Positions 20,843 through 32,699 of a stretch of DNA of 64,000 nucleotides are shown here, piece by piece; the first letter of the stretch is position 1; each line of letters opens with the position of its first letter. Under the pieces are notes generated by a model. The model saw only the letters and a program-made list of their open reading frames with translations. It ran no database searches and had not been told where the DNA came from. The translations under genes and the position numbers were made by a program. Source of the DNA: Meloidogyne chitwoodi (taxonomy: Eukaryota > Nematoda > Chromadorea > Rhabditida > Meloidogynidae); assembly GCA_015183035.1 (NCBI GenBank), contig JACZZP010000002.1, positions 2,604,001-2,668,000 on the forward strand, read 5' to 3'.

Positions 20843-23800
20843 TTAATTACTTTTATCTTTAAGCAATTTTTTAAATTGTTCAATCGCCTGGAAGACAAGC
20901 TCGCCATACTCAACAGTCATAAGTTTTTCCTTGCGGAATTCATCCGCAACCAATTCACTTATGGTGTACTTGTAGGATGCTGCATTTTTATACGCACGGG
21001 CTTCTATTAGGCGATTCTTAGATTGAGATCTATTTGCATTGTCGAGATCAAGTGACATTGGTTCTGAATGAGGTAATAGTTAAATTTTTGTTCCCCCTTC
21101 TTCCTTCATCCCAAATTTTTTTTTATTTTAAAATTTTTCCTTGCCAAATCAATTTTCTGTTCAAACGTAGTTTTTCATGAATATCAAAGAAATTTTAAAT
21201 CTTGTACTTATTGATAAAAATGGTGTGAAGGAAAAAAGAGAATTCTAAATTTAACTATTACCTAAAATGCTGAGTATTATTTTTAAGAGATCAGCTTCCG
21301 TCTCATCTGCAATCTCATATCCATTCTTGACTTGGAACGAAGCATCCAGCATGGTCTTATTAATTTCCTTGTCGTTTAAAGCAATGGCATTGTTCAATAC
21401 CTACATTAACGGATTATTCATATCGGAAAATTCCTCCCGGAAAGTTCCTCCCCATTTTTTGGAACAATTTTTTCAACAGAAAATTCCTTTTCGAGTAAAA
21501 TTATCGGATAATTCCTTCCAGAAAATTCCTTTTTTTTAGCGAGAAATTCATCCCCGAATAAAATCGCAAATTAAAAATAGCTATATTTAAAAAAATTTAT
21601 TTTTAGATTAAAGAATAATTTTCGATAATTTTAATAAGATTATTCTAAAATAATACAATTTTTTAAATTATTTTAATAATTAATTGGGGAGGAATTTTCC
21701 GCTAAAAGAGGAATTTCCGGAGAGGAATTCTCCGATAATTTTGCTCGGAGGAATTTTTCGTTGAAGAAGAATTGCTCTAAAATCTAGAATGGAATTTTCC
21801 TAAAATCCTTCGGAGGAATATTCGGGAAAGAGGAATAATCCATAAACAAATTACCTTGTCCGTGATGTTAATTACTCTATCATGATGTTTAGCAAAGTTG
21901 TGGCGAAGTTCAATTAGTTGATCAACTGGCTCCTGAATCAGAGTCCTGTGTTAAAAAATTATTATAATTTAAATATTATTTTTATTAAAATTATTTATAA
22001 AATAAATAAATTAAAACTATTATTATTTTTGAATAAAAATAATTTAAAATTTTAAAACGAATTATTTTTTTTTAAAGTAAACTTTTAATTTTTTATTAAA
22101 AAATAAATTATATACCTATATTAATATTTAAGTAATACCTGGCTTCATCCCGATAACAACTTTCACAAAGATTGATGAGGGGAGCCTCCAGTTTTTTCCA
22201 ACATTTCATTACATTTCTGTAAATTAATAAATAAATATTATTATTTAAAAATATTATTAATATTAAAAAATTTAATGTCCAATTAAAAATCTTGCCTATC
22301 ACATTCACACAAATCCTGTTCACAAGAATTTGGAGCCATGCACTGGATCTCTGAAAATAAAAATTAATTTAAACTTAAACTTAATTAATTAAAAAATTAT
22401 TACCTTCGTTCAAGTTATAGTTTGAAGTGTCAATGAAGTGATGGATTGGTGGAATAGATGGACATTCAATATTAATTTTTTTAATACACAAATGATGGTC
22501 ATAGCAACAGCTAAATAAAATTTTAATATTTTTATATATCCAATTTGACATTTTGTCCTTCCCTCGCTTAGTGTGACATTTTGTCCTATCTTCCATTAAT
22601 GAAATTTTGTCAAGTACCCAGTGAAATTTTCCCATTACCGTTCCCATTTAATTTTTATTAAAAATTATTCACTTGTTAATTTCATCGGCATCTACACTTG
22701 TACTGCCGCAACTATAAAATAAAAAAAATAATAAATTTATAATTAATTTATTAATTACAGGCAGCTATAATTGTCAAAGCGAGATGGTCCGCTCAAGTAA
22801 TATGAACAGTTTGGCTAAAAAATTAATTTAAATTAATTATTTAGAGTTAAAATTTAAGTTTTAATTATTTTAATAATTGGCATTTTAAAAATTTTATTTT
22901 TAAAAAAGAATAAATTTTATTTTAAAATTAATAGTATTATAATTAAAAAATTTATTTATTGTAAATATGCCTTTAAAATTTTTTAAAAATATTTTAAAAT
23001 TTTTAATATGTAGATATAATTGCTTACATGGATTTGTGAGATTATTTCCTTTTCCTAAAAATTTAAAAATTATAATATTTATAAAAAATAATATTTTAAA
23101 TTTAATTAATTTTTGAATATTAAGTAGTAAAAAATTTTGAATTTAAAACTAATTTTTTTGTTAATACTCATAAATTTAATATTTTTTAAAATAAAAAAAA
23201 ATTAAAATTTACCTCTTCTTCACACTCTTCCAAACCATGAAGCCCAATATAGACTTTACGGCCTTCATTTTCCAAAGGATCAAAATTTTTAAAATAAAAG
23301 AACAAATCCAGATGCAAACTATTAATAGCAGCATCCTTTTCGGATTATTTTCCTTCAAATTTACTAAAAAAATTAAAATTTAATTTTAATAAAATTAAAA
23401 AATACAAATTTGGTTGTCTCCACGACCGATGAGCTCCAGAAATTCAACCGGAGTTATGGTAAAGTTTTGCGTGAAGCTGTGGAAATTATCAAAATTTTAA
23501 ATAATTAATAATAAATAAATTAAGAGAATAATTGAATAAAATAAAATTAAAAAAAATTATATTAAAAAATAATTCCAAAAAATAAATAAATTAAAATTAA
23601 AAAATATTATTAAAAATACCGATTTCCAAGGAAATCCACTTCAAGCCCCAATGTATTACTACTTTCGTAGTAATACATTTTAAAACCATTCCAAACCAAA
23701 TCTTTTCCATCGACTGCGTCCTTGCACTGCCCGATGTCTTTGCAGTGGTTGCAGAGTCGATGGTTTACTCCTTGCTTGACCTCAAACTCCTGGCTGAATT

Positions 23801-24320
23801 TGAGGTTTTCAAAAATAGCCGTGTTGGTGAGCATGCTTTGGTAGCACACCACTAACCTGTTGAATTATAAAATTATTTTTAAAAAATAAAAAATTTAGAA
23901 GCAAAAAAGAAGGAAGGTTAGAGTGATAAAAAAGAAAAAAATTATATATTTTTTAATTAAATTTAAATAAAAATATTTTAATTTATTTAAAATAGTAAAA
24001 AATTTTTTTAAATAAAATAGTAAATATATTTTTTTAAAGATTAAAAAATTTAAAAAATATTTGAATAAATTTTATCAAAAATTTAATTAAATTATTATTT
24101 TAATATATTAGTTTTGAGTAAATTATATAACCTTTCTTAATTTATTAATTTTAAAAAATATATTTAATATTTACCCCACACATTTTGACACATGTTGGAA
24201 AAGGTTGTCGACGTTTCCGCATGCAGGATACTCGAGGGGACATTCCTCGTACTCTATTCCAGAAACGGTTGAGATGGTGGTGGCTAGGTCACAAATAAAA
24301 ATAATAAATAAAAAATTCAT
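20843..24320 (-). CDS. Gene5: secreted Cys-rich/helical protein, 12 exons, likely frameshifted in exon 4
   Basis: A paralogue of gene8. Exons: 24175-24320, 23620-23856, 23406-23476, 23213-23363, 22759-22814, 22673-22711, 22404-22510, 22296-22350, 22139-22216, 21855-21945, 21262-21400 and 20843-21063. The product starts MNFLFIIFICDLATTISTVS (signal peptide), then CPLEYPACGN, VCYQSMLTN, LCNHC and WNGF, more cysteine pairs (CCYDHHLC, CECDR, LCESCY), then an all-helical C-terminal third without cysteines. Exon 4 is 151 bp; the frame conserved in gene8 (LHLDLFFYFKNF ... GLEECEE) needs a length one base different and has TAA just upstream. So the copy is frameshifted, a pseudogene, or has an assembly error. 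The exon 8 intron has a GC donor (AG|GCAAGA). Two introns are filled by MITEs. Function unknown. Confidence 0.62.
21073..21261. mobile_element. MITE that makes up gene5 intron 11 (introner-like)
   Basis: The ends are inverted copies of GTAATAGTTAAATTT (15 bp perfect, imperfect to ~37 bp, with a shared CCTTCA). On the gene5 strand the terminal GTAATAG is itself the splice donor. Only nine bases (CTCATTCAG) separate the other end from the acceptor. The 198-bp intron (21064-21261) is therefore almost exactly the transposon. Gene8 has no intron here. Confidence 0.75.
21411..21841. mobile_element. MITE filling gene5 intron 10
   Basis: A 431-bp inverted-repeat element from GGATTATTC to GAATAATCC, related to the element at 8700-8972. 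The intron spans 21401-21854, leaving only 10 and 13 bases outside the element. Flanks CGTTAATG and TGTTTATG (gene5 strand) may be a decayed 8-bp target duplication. The frame at 21267-21539 runs antisense over exon 11 and this element and is not a gene. Confidence 0.75.
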
Positions 24321-24451
24321 AATTAAATTAAAATAAATTCTAAAATTAAAAAAAATTAAATTTAAAAATATAATTTTTTAATTCTATCGAATAAAATAAA
24401 AAATAAAATAGTTAAGTATCCCTTAATGAAGCCATACTTTTATATTTTTAA

Positions 24452-24622
24452 AATATTATAGGCGTTCCTTTTTTTATTAAAAAAAAATTATTTAATAAAA
24501 ATGAATCATTTAATGTTTAATATTTTATTTATTTTTTAATTTTAATTAAAAAATAGTTTTTGCCCTTATCAGCTGATTTTAATTAAATTTGTGTTAGTGA
24601 TGAATATTTAACGGAAACTGGA
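24452..24622 (-). promoter_or_regulatory. Conserved upstream block of gene5
   Basis: On the minus strand: CCGTTAAATATTCATCAC, then ACACAAATTTAATTAAA, TGATAAGGGCAAAAACTATT, and finally GGAACGCCTATAATATT about 140 bp before the ATG. Order and spacing match the blocks of genes 2-4, although gene5 belongs to a different subfamily. Confidence 0.6.
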
Positions 24623-25676
24623 CAAAATAAAATATTTCACAGTATCTTTTAATATTTAATTTTTTAATTTTATATGTGTTTGTTTTCTTCATTTTAATAC
24701 TGATCAGATGATTTTAATGGAATTTATGATAATAAAATTAAAAATTTAATAATTAGTAATAATGAGATGGATAAAAATAAAAATAAAAAATTTATACATT
24801 TTTTTAATAAAATTGTTTAGAGCCTATAATATAACGAATAAATGAATAATATATTAAAAAAATAATTTAAAGAAATTATTAATAAATTAATTAAATGTAA
24901 ATTCTTTTAAAAAGTTAAATTAAAAGAATTAAATTTGTCAGCTACATCTTTTCTTTTGATACTTATAGTATGATGAGATGTATACTGTAAAAGCAGCATC
25001 ATCACTATCCTTTTTACTTGATCCTTTGATGGTTTATTCCTATTTAGTTTCGAAGCAATCTTAAGAACGCCGTGGTTTAGTGGTTAACACTTCGGACTTG
25101 CAAGCTAAAGAGAGAATGTTGATTCAATTTCGATCGCCGTCCTTTCCTTTTTCTTTTTTCTTAATCACTTCTCTTTTAGGGCAATCAGCCGCTTTATGAA
25201 TTTTAATTTCTCTTTTTTTATTTTTATAAATAATTTTAATTCCAAATATTTTATTTATAGCTAACTCAAATATACTAGTTAAATTTAATTACTATATCAT
25301 TGAGTTTTGTTTCCGGAAAGTTTACAAACTGGTATTTCATTGCAAATTATTTTATCTTAATATACCGATGTAATGTATTTTTTCGATAAAGCTAAAAACC
25401 TAAATTTTACTCAAATATTTTTAAGAAATCAAAAAACATTTTTTATTAAAATAACAATTTTAATAATTTAATAAATATGTATATAATGATGAGCTGGCAT
25501 AAAATTAATTACAAAATAAATTTTTTTAATCGTTGAAATCATTTTTGTATTTAATCATTTAATTTCCGGAAATTAGTAGTTAATAAATATTTTTCCCACA
25601 AACAGTTGACTTAAATATTTAAAAATTAAAATTGTAAATTTATGAATCAACTTAATTTTTATTAAAAAACTAAAAA
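24623..25676. other. Spacer with a tRNA-derived segment at 25066-25150
   Basis: AT-rich and non-coding. Bases 25066-25142 contain CCGTGGTTTAGTGGTTAAC (A-box-like, as in Ser/Leu tRNAs), CTTGCAA in an anticodon-like loop, and a degenerate B box (TGATTCAATTTCG), followed by a pyrimidine-rich tail. It looks like a tRNA pseudogene or tRNA-derived SINE, not a working tRNA. Confidence 0.45.
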
Positions 25677-28600
25677 TTAAAAAAATATATTTTTTATAAC
25701 CTTAACATATTGAAGAGCATCATGTAATGCTTCTTTAAGCATTTTTGAACCAAAACCTTCGCTAATAGATTTTTCTATATTTGAAAGAGGAAAGTGGACA
25801 ATGTTCGACTTTTTGGCCATCATAATATCAGTGGGTGGATCTCGCGGAAATAGAATATAGCGAATATTATCAGAGTCAGGTCCAACTTCTTCAGCATAGG
25901 AATGAAACTTTAAAAAATAAAAAAATATAAAAATGTTAAAAAAAAAAACAATTGCCGGCCACGTCCCAATTGGCGTATCGACAATAATTGCATCTCCACG
26001 TGTAAACTGTGCTTTATCTAATTTTTCAAAAAAATCATGTTCAGGTTCTTCTGCAATAACGTTAGTTCCATCAACATTTTTTCTAAGTGTACTATCCAAA
26101 CGATCAAAATAAACATGACTGAGTGCTTCAGCCAAAACTATACGAGAACTTGGCTCATAATCTAACCTAAATTTATTTAAAAAATAAAAAATTGATAAAA
26201 ATAAACAAATACATTTGATCAATAAGGCTAAAAAGATGTTGATGTTCTTCAGTTTTTGATTTCATATAACGCTTAAATTATATTCTTTTAAAATAATTTT
26301 TTAATTAAATATTTAATTATATTTTTTAATTAAATATTTAATTATATTTTTTAATTAAATATTTAATTATATTTTTTAATTAAATTAAATAACAAACCAT
26401 TAAAGGTTTACAATTTTCTCTTACATATTGTTCAGCGAGTGTACTTTTATTCCAAACTAATGTACCGTAGTTGTTGAAATATTTGGTACTTAAATTATTT
26501 TTTAAATTTAATAAATTAAGTATATAATTTCTTAAATATTAAACAATATAAAAAATAAATAAGTAAAATTTAATTAAATCTAATAATTATTATAACTAAT
26601 TGTTTTTAAAAATATTTTTGGAATAATTAATTAAAAATACATGTTAATTTAAATTATTTCTTTAATTAAATTAATTATTTAATTTAATTAATTATTTATT
26701 TAAAGTTATAAAAATATTAATTTAAATAAATTAATTATGAATATGTAAAGACGGTTTAATTTTTGCACTGCGCGTAATTTGTGAGCTCGCGTTCAAACGA
26801 CCTCCCCTAACCTTTTATTTATTAATTTTAATTATTTTTTACTTTGTTTTTCTTCCCATTCCATAAGGTATATGTCCAAGCATTCTTTCCATCATAGCCA
26901 AATGTTCTCGATTATCATGTGTTTGAAATAAAGTCTGTCCCGTATATAATTCAAGCATAATACAACCAATTGACCAAACATCACAAGGTTGAGACCAACC
27001 AAGTTCTTTTTTATTTTTAAATTTATTTTTAAATTTAATATTTAAAAATATACCTAAAATTACTTCTGGAGCTCTATAATGTCTTGTGGAAACAATTTTT
27101 GAATGACGTTGATGATCAAAAGTAGCTGAGCCAAAATCAATTAAACGAATTGTTGCATCCTTAAAATTGAAATTTAATTAAATATTTAATTAATTAGGGA
27201 AAACAAATAATTAAAAGAACAATTAATTGGTTAATTAAAATTTATTTAATATTTACTTTAACAATTCTCATTGGTTTTTTTCTTCTTCCTTCATCAGAAT
27301 TACCCTGTGGAATAGTAACATAATCACTACATACAAAAAGAATATTTTCAGGTTTTAGGTCAGTATGTGTTAAACGATTTTTATGTAAAAAGTTAACTGC
27401 ATGTATTAACTGAAAAAAATAATTTTAACATTTTGTTTAAAAATAAAGATTTTTGTTAAAAAATAATTTTAAAATTTTTAGTTAAATATTTACTTTTAAA
27501 ATTTAAAATAAATTATTAAAATATATTTTTTAACCTGATAAGTAATATATCTCGCCTGATCCAAAGGATAAGGTCTATAATCATTCCTTTCCTTAGTTTA
27601 AAAAATTTATTTAAATAAAATTTAAAAACCATAAAATCAAAGACACTTAATCCCAACAAATCAAACAACAAACAAATCTTTAAAAAATATTTAAATTTAA
27701 TTTTTAATTTAAAAAATTAAAAACAAACATGTCCAAAATAATCAAAACTGTCCAATAATTGAACAATAAAATGCTTGGATTCTGGGTCTTTTTCTTTCAA
27801 TTTTTTTAAAATATTAATTTCCAGATAAGCATTTTCTCTATATTTTGGTACATTTTTTATTATTTTTAAAGCTCTTTTTGGTGTATTTTTAATTCTTAAA
27901 TCTTTAACTTGTACAACCTTTCCAAATGTTCCTTCTCCAAGTTTTTTAATTATTTCAACTAAAAAAAATTTTTTTTAATTTAATTAATTTTTTTAATTGG
28001 TATTTATGGACATTTTTATTTTTTTTTTGTAGATAATTTTGGCAAATTATTTTTTTAATTTGAGGATTACTTATTTTGTTCAAAAGTGATCTCATCTCTT
28101 TAAAAAAATAAATAAAAATACTAATTAAAATTTTTAAGTTTATATCAGTGAAATGTCCATATTATAAATATTTTTACAATAAAAAAAACATTTATTATTT
28201 TAACTATATTTAAAAAATAATTAATTTAAATATTAAACGTACATCTGTTACCAATAATTTTTCCATTAAAATAAATCAAATGCCCTTCTTTGTCATCAAT
28301 TACCGGAGGATTGTTTTGTTGTGGCAAAACTGCTTGTTGTGGTTGGACATCTGATGGAATAACTTCTACAGAAGTAGATGAGACTTTAGATAATTTTTGT
28401 TGTTTAAGATTGCTATTTTTATTAGTTTGAATAATTATTTTTGATTTTTTCTTTTGAGGAGCTTCCTTAGAAATATTATTAGACTTCTCAGGTTCACTCA
28501 TTTTACAAGATCGGCGACGCCCTCGCTCTTCACGATCGTATAAATTTTTTTTATGATGTTCCTCCACATGTTTAAGATTGTCGTCTTCATAAGAATCAAG

Positions 28601-28738
28601 ACTTGGACGTTTTTGACTCTAAAAAATAAAAATTAAAAAAGAAAAGGTCTTATTTTAAACGATAGAAAAATTAAACAAGAAGGGAAAAAATTATAAAACT
28701 TAACAATAAACCTTTAAGTTATTTCTATCTATCGGCAT
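25677..28738 (-). CDS. Gene6: CLK/LAMMER-family dual-specificity protein kinase
   Basis: Twelve exons join in frame to about 585 residues: 28712-28738, 28243-28618, 27729-27958, 27630-27677, 27535-27591, 27257-27409, 27054-27159, 26843-27005, 26398-26488, 26213-26271, 25950-26166 and 25677-25907. The N-terminus is charged and low-complexity (~120 residues), as in CLKs. Then come [10 protein letters not shown], the ATP loop GEGTFGKV (~142-149), ALKIIKN with the catalytic lysine, HTDLKPEN (~261-268), DFG (~305), RHYRAPEV, and the family signature EHLAMMER (~366-373). The kinase end [17 protein letters not shown] is also present. CLKs phosphorylate SR splicing factors in the nucleus. All catalytic residues I can check are intact. 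An unusual C-terminal extension of ~130 residues follows the kinase; its last two exons are less certain, and an alternative end is possible. Confidence 0.92.
26285..26395. repeat. AT-rich 27-bp tandem repeat in a kinase intron
   Basis: About four copies of an AATTAAATATTTAATTATAT-type unit fill most of intron 26272-26397 of gene6. Confidence 0.7.
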
Positions 28739-28949
28739 CCTTGTCACAACGTATATGTAATTAATAAAAATGTAGAAAATTAAAAAATTTAAATACAAGA
28801 TTTAACAATCAAAATCTAAAAAAAATTCCTGTAATTTAAAATAAGGAAAAAATTTAATTTATTTTGTTAAAAAATATTAATTAATTTTTTTATAGAAGAA
28901 AAGAAATATTTAATTAATTAAAATATAAGATTTAAAAATATTTAAATAA

Positions 28950-29110
28950 AGAAGAGTTTCTGTGCAAAGAAGAGAGAAAAGTAACCTACTCTGCGCTCTC
29001 TGCCTTTGTTTAACTCAACTACCCTTACATATTTACTTATTTAATCATAACTTTTTTTAAAATTTATATAAAAATATAAACTAAAATTTAAAAAATAGAC
29101 TAATAAAATT
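28950..29110 (-). repeat. Dispersed repeat copy 3
   Basis: Reverse-orientation copy of the repeat at 1-190. The core is at 28967-29033 (CTCTGCGCTCTCTGCC on the plus strand), followed by the same AT-rich arm. It lies upstream of gene6. Confidence 0.75.
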
Positions 29111-29336
29111 AATTTATAATAATTTGATGTGCTTGGAATTAATTGTTCTGTTTTTCGTAGTCTTTTTCGTTTAAATATTTTTTTAAATTATAGATATGTA
29201 AATGAATATTTTAATTAAATTAATTAATTAAATTTTATTTTAATATTACAACAAATTAGTCATTTATTTATTTTGAAAATAAATCTTATTAATTATAATT
29301 CTATATAATTTTATTATTTTTTCTATTTTTAATAAC

Positions 29337-29480
29337 TATGTATTATTCATAAAAATGGAGATAATTATCTGATTAAGCAAAAAAATTTTTTTATTAAAAT
29401 TGGAAAAATATTTACCCATATTAATCATTTAAAAATAAAAAAAAATATTTTTATTATAATTAACTGAAATTGCCGGAAAT
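29337..29480 (+). promoter_or_regulatory. Isolated copy of the gene1-type upstream block
   Basis: Contains GGAGATAATTATCTGATTAAGC, split here as GGAGATAATTATC then TGATTAAGCAAAAAAAT, followed by AATTAACTGAAATTGCCGG. The same elements in the same order lie upstream of gene1 on the minus strand (about 2525 down to 2390). No gene follows within the ~300 bp before dispersed repeat copy 4, so it may be a promoter relic. Confidence 0.4.
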
Positions 29481-30191
29481 TTATTTTAAATTATTCAAGA
29501 GTTGAAGAATAAAAATAAAGAAAAAATAGAGAGAGAGAGGATGATTAAAAATGAAAACAAAAAGATGAGAAAAATTTAGTGAAATAATAAAAAAATTTTG
29601 GATTTGGGTAGAGATTTTTTTATCTCTACCATTTTTTAGCTTTAATTTAAATTTGTAAAAAATTTTTTACAAATTTATTTTTAATTTTATTGATTCTAAA
29701 AAAATTTTTTATTAATTAAAAAAGTATAAATTAATTTAATGGAAGAAAAAAATTATTAAAATATAAAAATATTAATTTAAAAATATTTATTTAAAGAAGA
29801 GTGTGCAAAGAAGAGAGGGAAAAGTAACCTACTCTGCGCTCTCTGCCTTTGTTTAACTCAACTACCCTTACATATTTAGTTATTTATTTAATCATAACTT
29901 TTTTTAAAATTTATATAAAAATATAAACTAAAATTTAAAAAATAGACTAATAAAATTAGATTTATTTAAAAGTAAAATTTATAAAATTAGAGAAATTTTT
30001 AATTATTTATAAAATTTTCTGATTTAGTTAAATTTTTAATTTTATTTCTTTGAATTTATAAAATTAAAATGTTTTATATGTTAAATAATTCTTAATTTTT
30101 ATTTCAATCACATTTTTTAATAATTTTTAGATATATTCTTTTAATTCCAAAACTAAATTCCTCCATTCTTTATTTCTTCTTTTAGCAATGC
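29481..30191. repeat. Dispersed repeat copy 4 (29790-29957) and AT-rich spacer
   Basis: The copy at 29790-29957 has the core at about 29805-29873, reverse orientation, with a 2-base difference in the pyrimidine run from copy 3. The rest is AT-rich and non-coding. Confidence 0.65.
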
Positions 30192-31048
30192 TTAAGTCTC
30201 ATTATGTGACATCAGATCACTAATTTCTTCCTTTAAAAATTTAATTTCATTTTTTCTTTTATTTTCACTCTTCTCTAGTTGATTTAGAAGATTGTTTTTT
30301 TCATTTTTTAAAAATTTTATTTCACCTTCCAATTTAGTCATCTAAAAAATAATCTATTAAGTTAGAAAATTAATATGTTTGTGAGTTGAAAAAAAGGTTT
30401 TGAATATGATGAAAAAAAAATATTCAAATAAAGAAAATTTAAGCTAATAAAAAACTAAAATATACATCTAGTCATTTATGCCTAATTAAAATTATTTTAA
30501 TAATAATTAAATACCTTTTTTTGTGCATTTTTTCTATATTCTTTATAACTTTCTTCTTTTTCATTAATTTTTTCTTCATACATTTTTTTTTGAATTTTGA
30601 GTTGATTATTCATTAAACAAATTAGCTCAAATTGAGCACCTTTTATTTTTTCGTTTCCCTTTTAAAATTAAGAAAATTTTTTTATTTAAAAATTTAATTT
30701 TACTTCAGTTATATTATAATTAATTTCAACTTGTTTTTCTTCTAAATATTATATTTATTAATTCAAAAGAAAATTAAATAAACCATCACAAGAAGACAAC
30801 GGCAACCCAATATCGTCGTCACTTGAAGCTTCATCAATTCCTCCATTAATTTCAACTTAAAAAAATAATTTTTATTTTTTTAAATTTACGTATATATTTC
30901 AAAAATCTTGTATAAATATTATTTTTTCTATTTTCGAAATTTCTCTACAAATTTTTATCGATAAAAAAAATTTGAGTTTTGTGTAACCCATTATTCCCTT
31001 TTAAAAAATAATTTAAATTAGCTTACTTTTGTCAAATTTTCTGTTCAT
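30192..31048 (-). CDS. Gene7: small acidic/coiled-coil protein, 5 exons
   Basis: Not a family I recognise. Five exons join in frame to about 141 residues: 31027-31048, 30784-30855, 30704-30741, 30515-30658 and 30192-30341. All junctions are GT-AG with matching phases. The N-terminus has a short acidic segment (SSDDDIG). The C-terminal two thirds is a Lys/Glu-rich helical region (MYEEKINEKEESYKEYRKN, then KLEGEIKFLKNEKNN) with heptad-like hydrophobic spacing, so a coiled coil is likely. There is no signal peptide, so it is probably intracellular. The start chosen is the first ATG giving a continuous frame; a further upstream exon cannot be excluded. Confidence 0.55.
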
Positions 31049-32332
31049 TTTTTCTGAAGCTTTTTTGACCTTCCGTAATTTAATTTAAGGTTTGAAAAGA
31101 TTTAAATTTTTAGAAAAATTGGATTAATAATTTTTAAAAAATTTATTTTTTAAAATTATTAAATTTTACAATTATGAGTAATTCAATGAAATAAAAAATT
31201 TTAAAAATTGAGAAAAAGAATGATTGTATGATTAAAAAAATAAATAATTGGTTAAATAATTAATTTAACAAGAAAATATTTTTATAAAATAATTTAAAAA
31301 ATAGTTTTAAAAATAAAATAATTATATTTTTACTGTTATTAGTAGAAAAAAATTAATTTTTCATTAAAACATAATATTATTAAAAAAATAATTTAATATT
31401 CCCAAACCAAATTTTTATTTAATTAAATGAATAATTTATTTACTGCCTGGGAAATTAAATTTATTTTTTAATTTTATAAAATAATTACTAAAAGCTAATT
31501 TTGTTGGGAAGATGAGTAATTTAATTTAAAAATAATTATACAAATGATATGAATATTAAAAATATTTTTTAAAATAATTTTATTAATGCCATAATTCCAA
31601 TAAATACATAAATTACTCATTCCACTATTAACACTACGAATAAAATTTAAAAAAAATAAAAAATGTATTTAACCAAAATTTAAAATAAATATGATGAGTT
31701 GTCATTGGAAACGCCCAAATAAATTAATATATTTTTAAAATAATTAACAAAAATTTTAGTAACCGCCCATCACCAAAATTATTATAAATAGCTGATGGAT
31801 TAGCCCAAAAAATCAGTTTTGATTTCTTCATTTTTATTTTTTTAATTTATTTTATTTTATTTTGAAGAATTATTGAAGGTTTGTTCAACATAAAATTAAA
31901 TTTTAAATATTCTAATAAAAATAACAAAATTCCAAAATATTAATTTTTATTAAATTAAAATATTTATTTTTTTACCTCAGAAACAAACTGTTAAGAAAAT
32001 ACAATTTATAACAATTTTAAATTTATCAATTTAATTGAGTTCTCCAAGCTGATTTATGAAAGAATTAATTAATAAAAATATTATTTAACCAAAATTAAAT
32101 AAGGTAAATTTTATTATTCATCTTAAATAATTTTTTAAATTAATTTAGTTTAATTTAAAATTTAAAAAATAAAATTTTAGGCAATAAAGTGAACTCTAAC
32201 ATTATTATCATATTTTAATAGTTAATTTAATTTAATTATTTTTATTTAAATATGGACCAGTGCAAAAATTGTTGAAAAAAGGGGGTTATCTCCTGATTCA
32301 CTCATAAATTGTCTAAATGTACATGTCCTGAA
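31049..32332. other. AT-rich intergenic region
   Basis: No coding sequence, RNA gene or repeat recognised. Near 31785-31840 is a TATAAATAG followed by a pyrimidine-rich stretch, possibly a core promoter, but no convincing downstream gene was found. Confidence 0.3.
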
Positions 32333-32572
32333 CAGTGATGGGAAAGTTCCAGTTCCGGAACTGTGGAACTACGGAACTACAAATTTCTGGAACTGGAACT
32401 ATGAAACTGGTTGATTATTGGAACTTGTTCCGGAACTAGTTCAGGAAGAAGAACTCCTCATGAACTAGTTTCTAACGCCACAATAGTTCCAAAACTGGAA
32501 CAATTAAAATTAAAAATGCAGTTCCGAAACTGGAAGTAATTCCGTGGAAATTTTGGAACTTTCCCATCACTG
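32333..32572. mobile_element. AGTTCC-rich MITE, copy 2
   Basis: A 240-bp relative of 17841-18107, from CAGTGATGGGAAAGTTCC to GGAACTTTCCCATCACTG. The terminal repeats are near-perfect. Flanks show no clear duplication. Confidence 0.75.
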
Positions 32573-32699
32573 GTTATAACTTAAATACAAAAATTAATTT
32601 TTTTATTTAGTCCAAGTGTAGCTAATACACTCAACAAACAGCCTATGATTTGTATAGCTGCAAGTAATTTATTTTTATTTTCATCCAAAATATATAAAT

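Noticed and set aside
26746..26815. tRNA-like patch (GCGTTCAAACGACC) in a gene6 intron
   Set aside because: No matching A box or stems could be drawn; left unannotated.
28060..28110. Possible small exon (DEITFEQN) in the gene6 intron 27959-28242
   Set aside because: Including it brings a stop or breaks the phase; skipping it gives a perfect CLK sequence across the junction (GNR then [13 protein letters not shown]).
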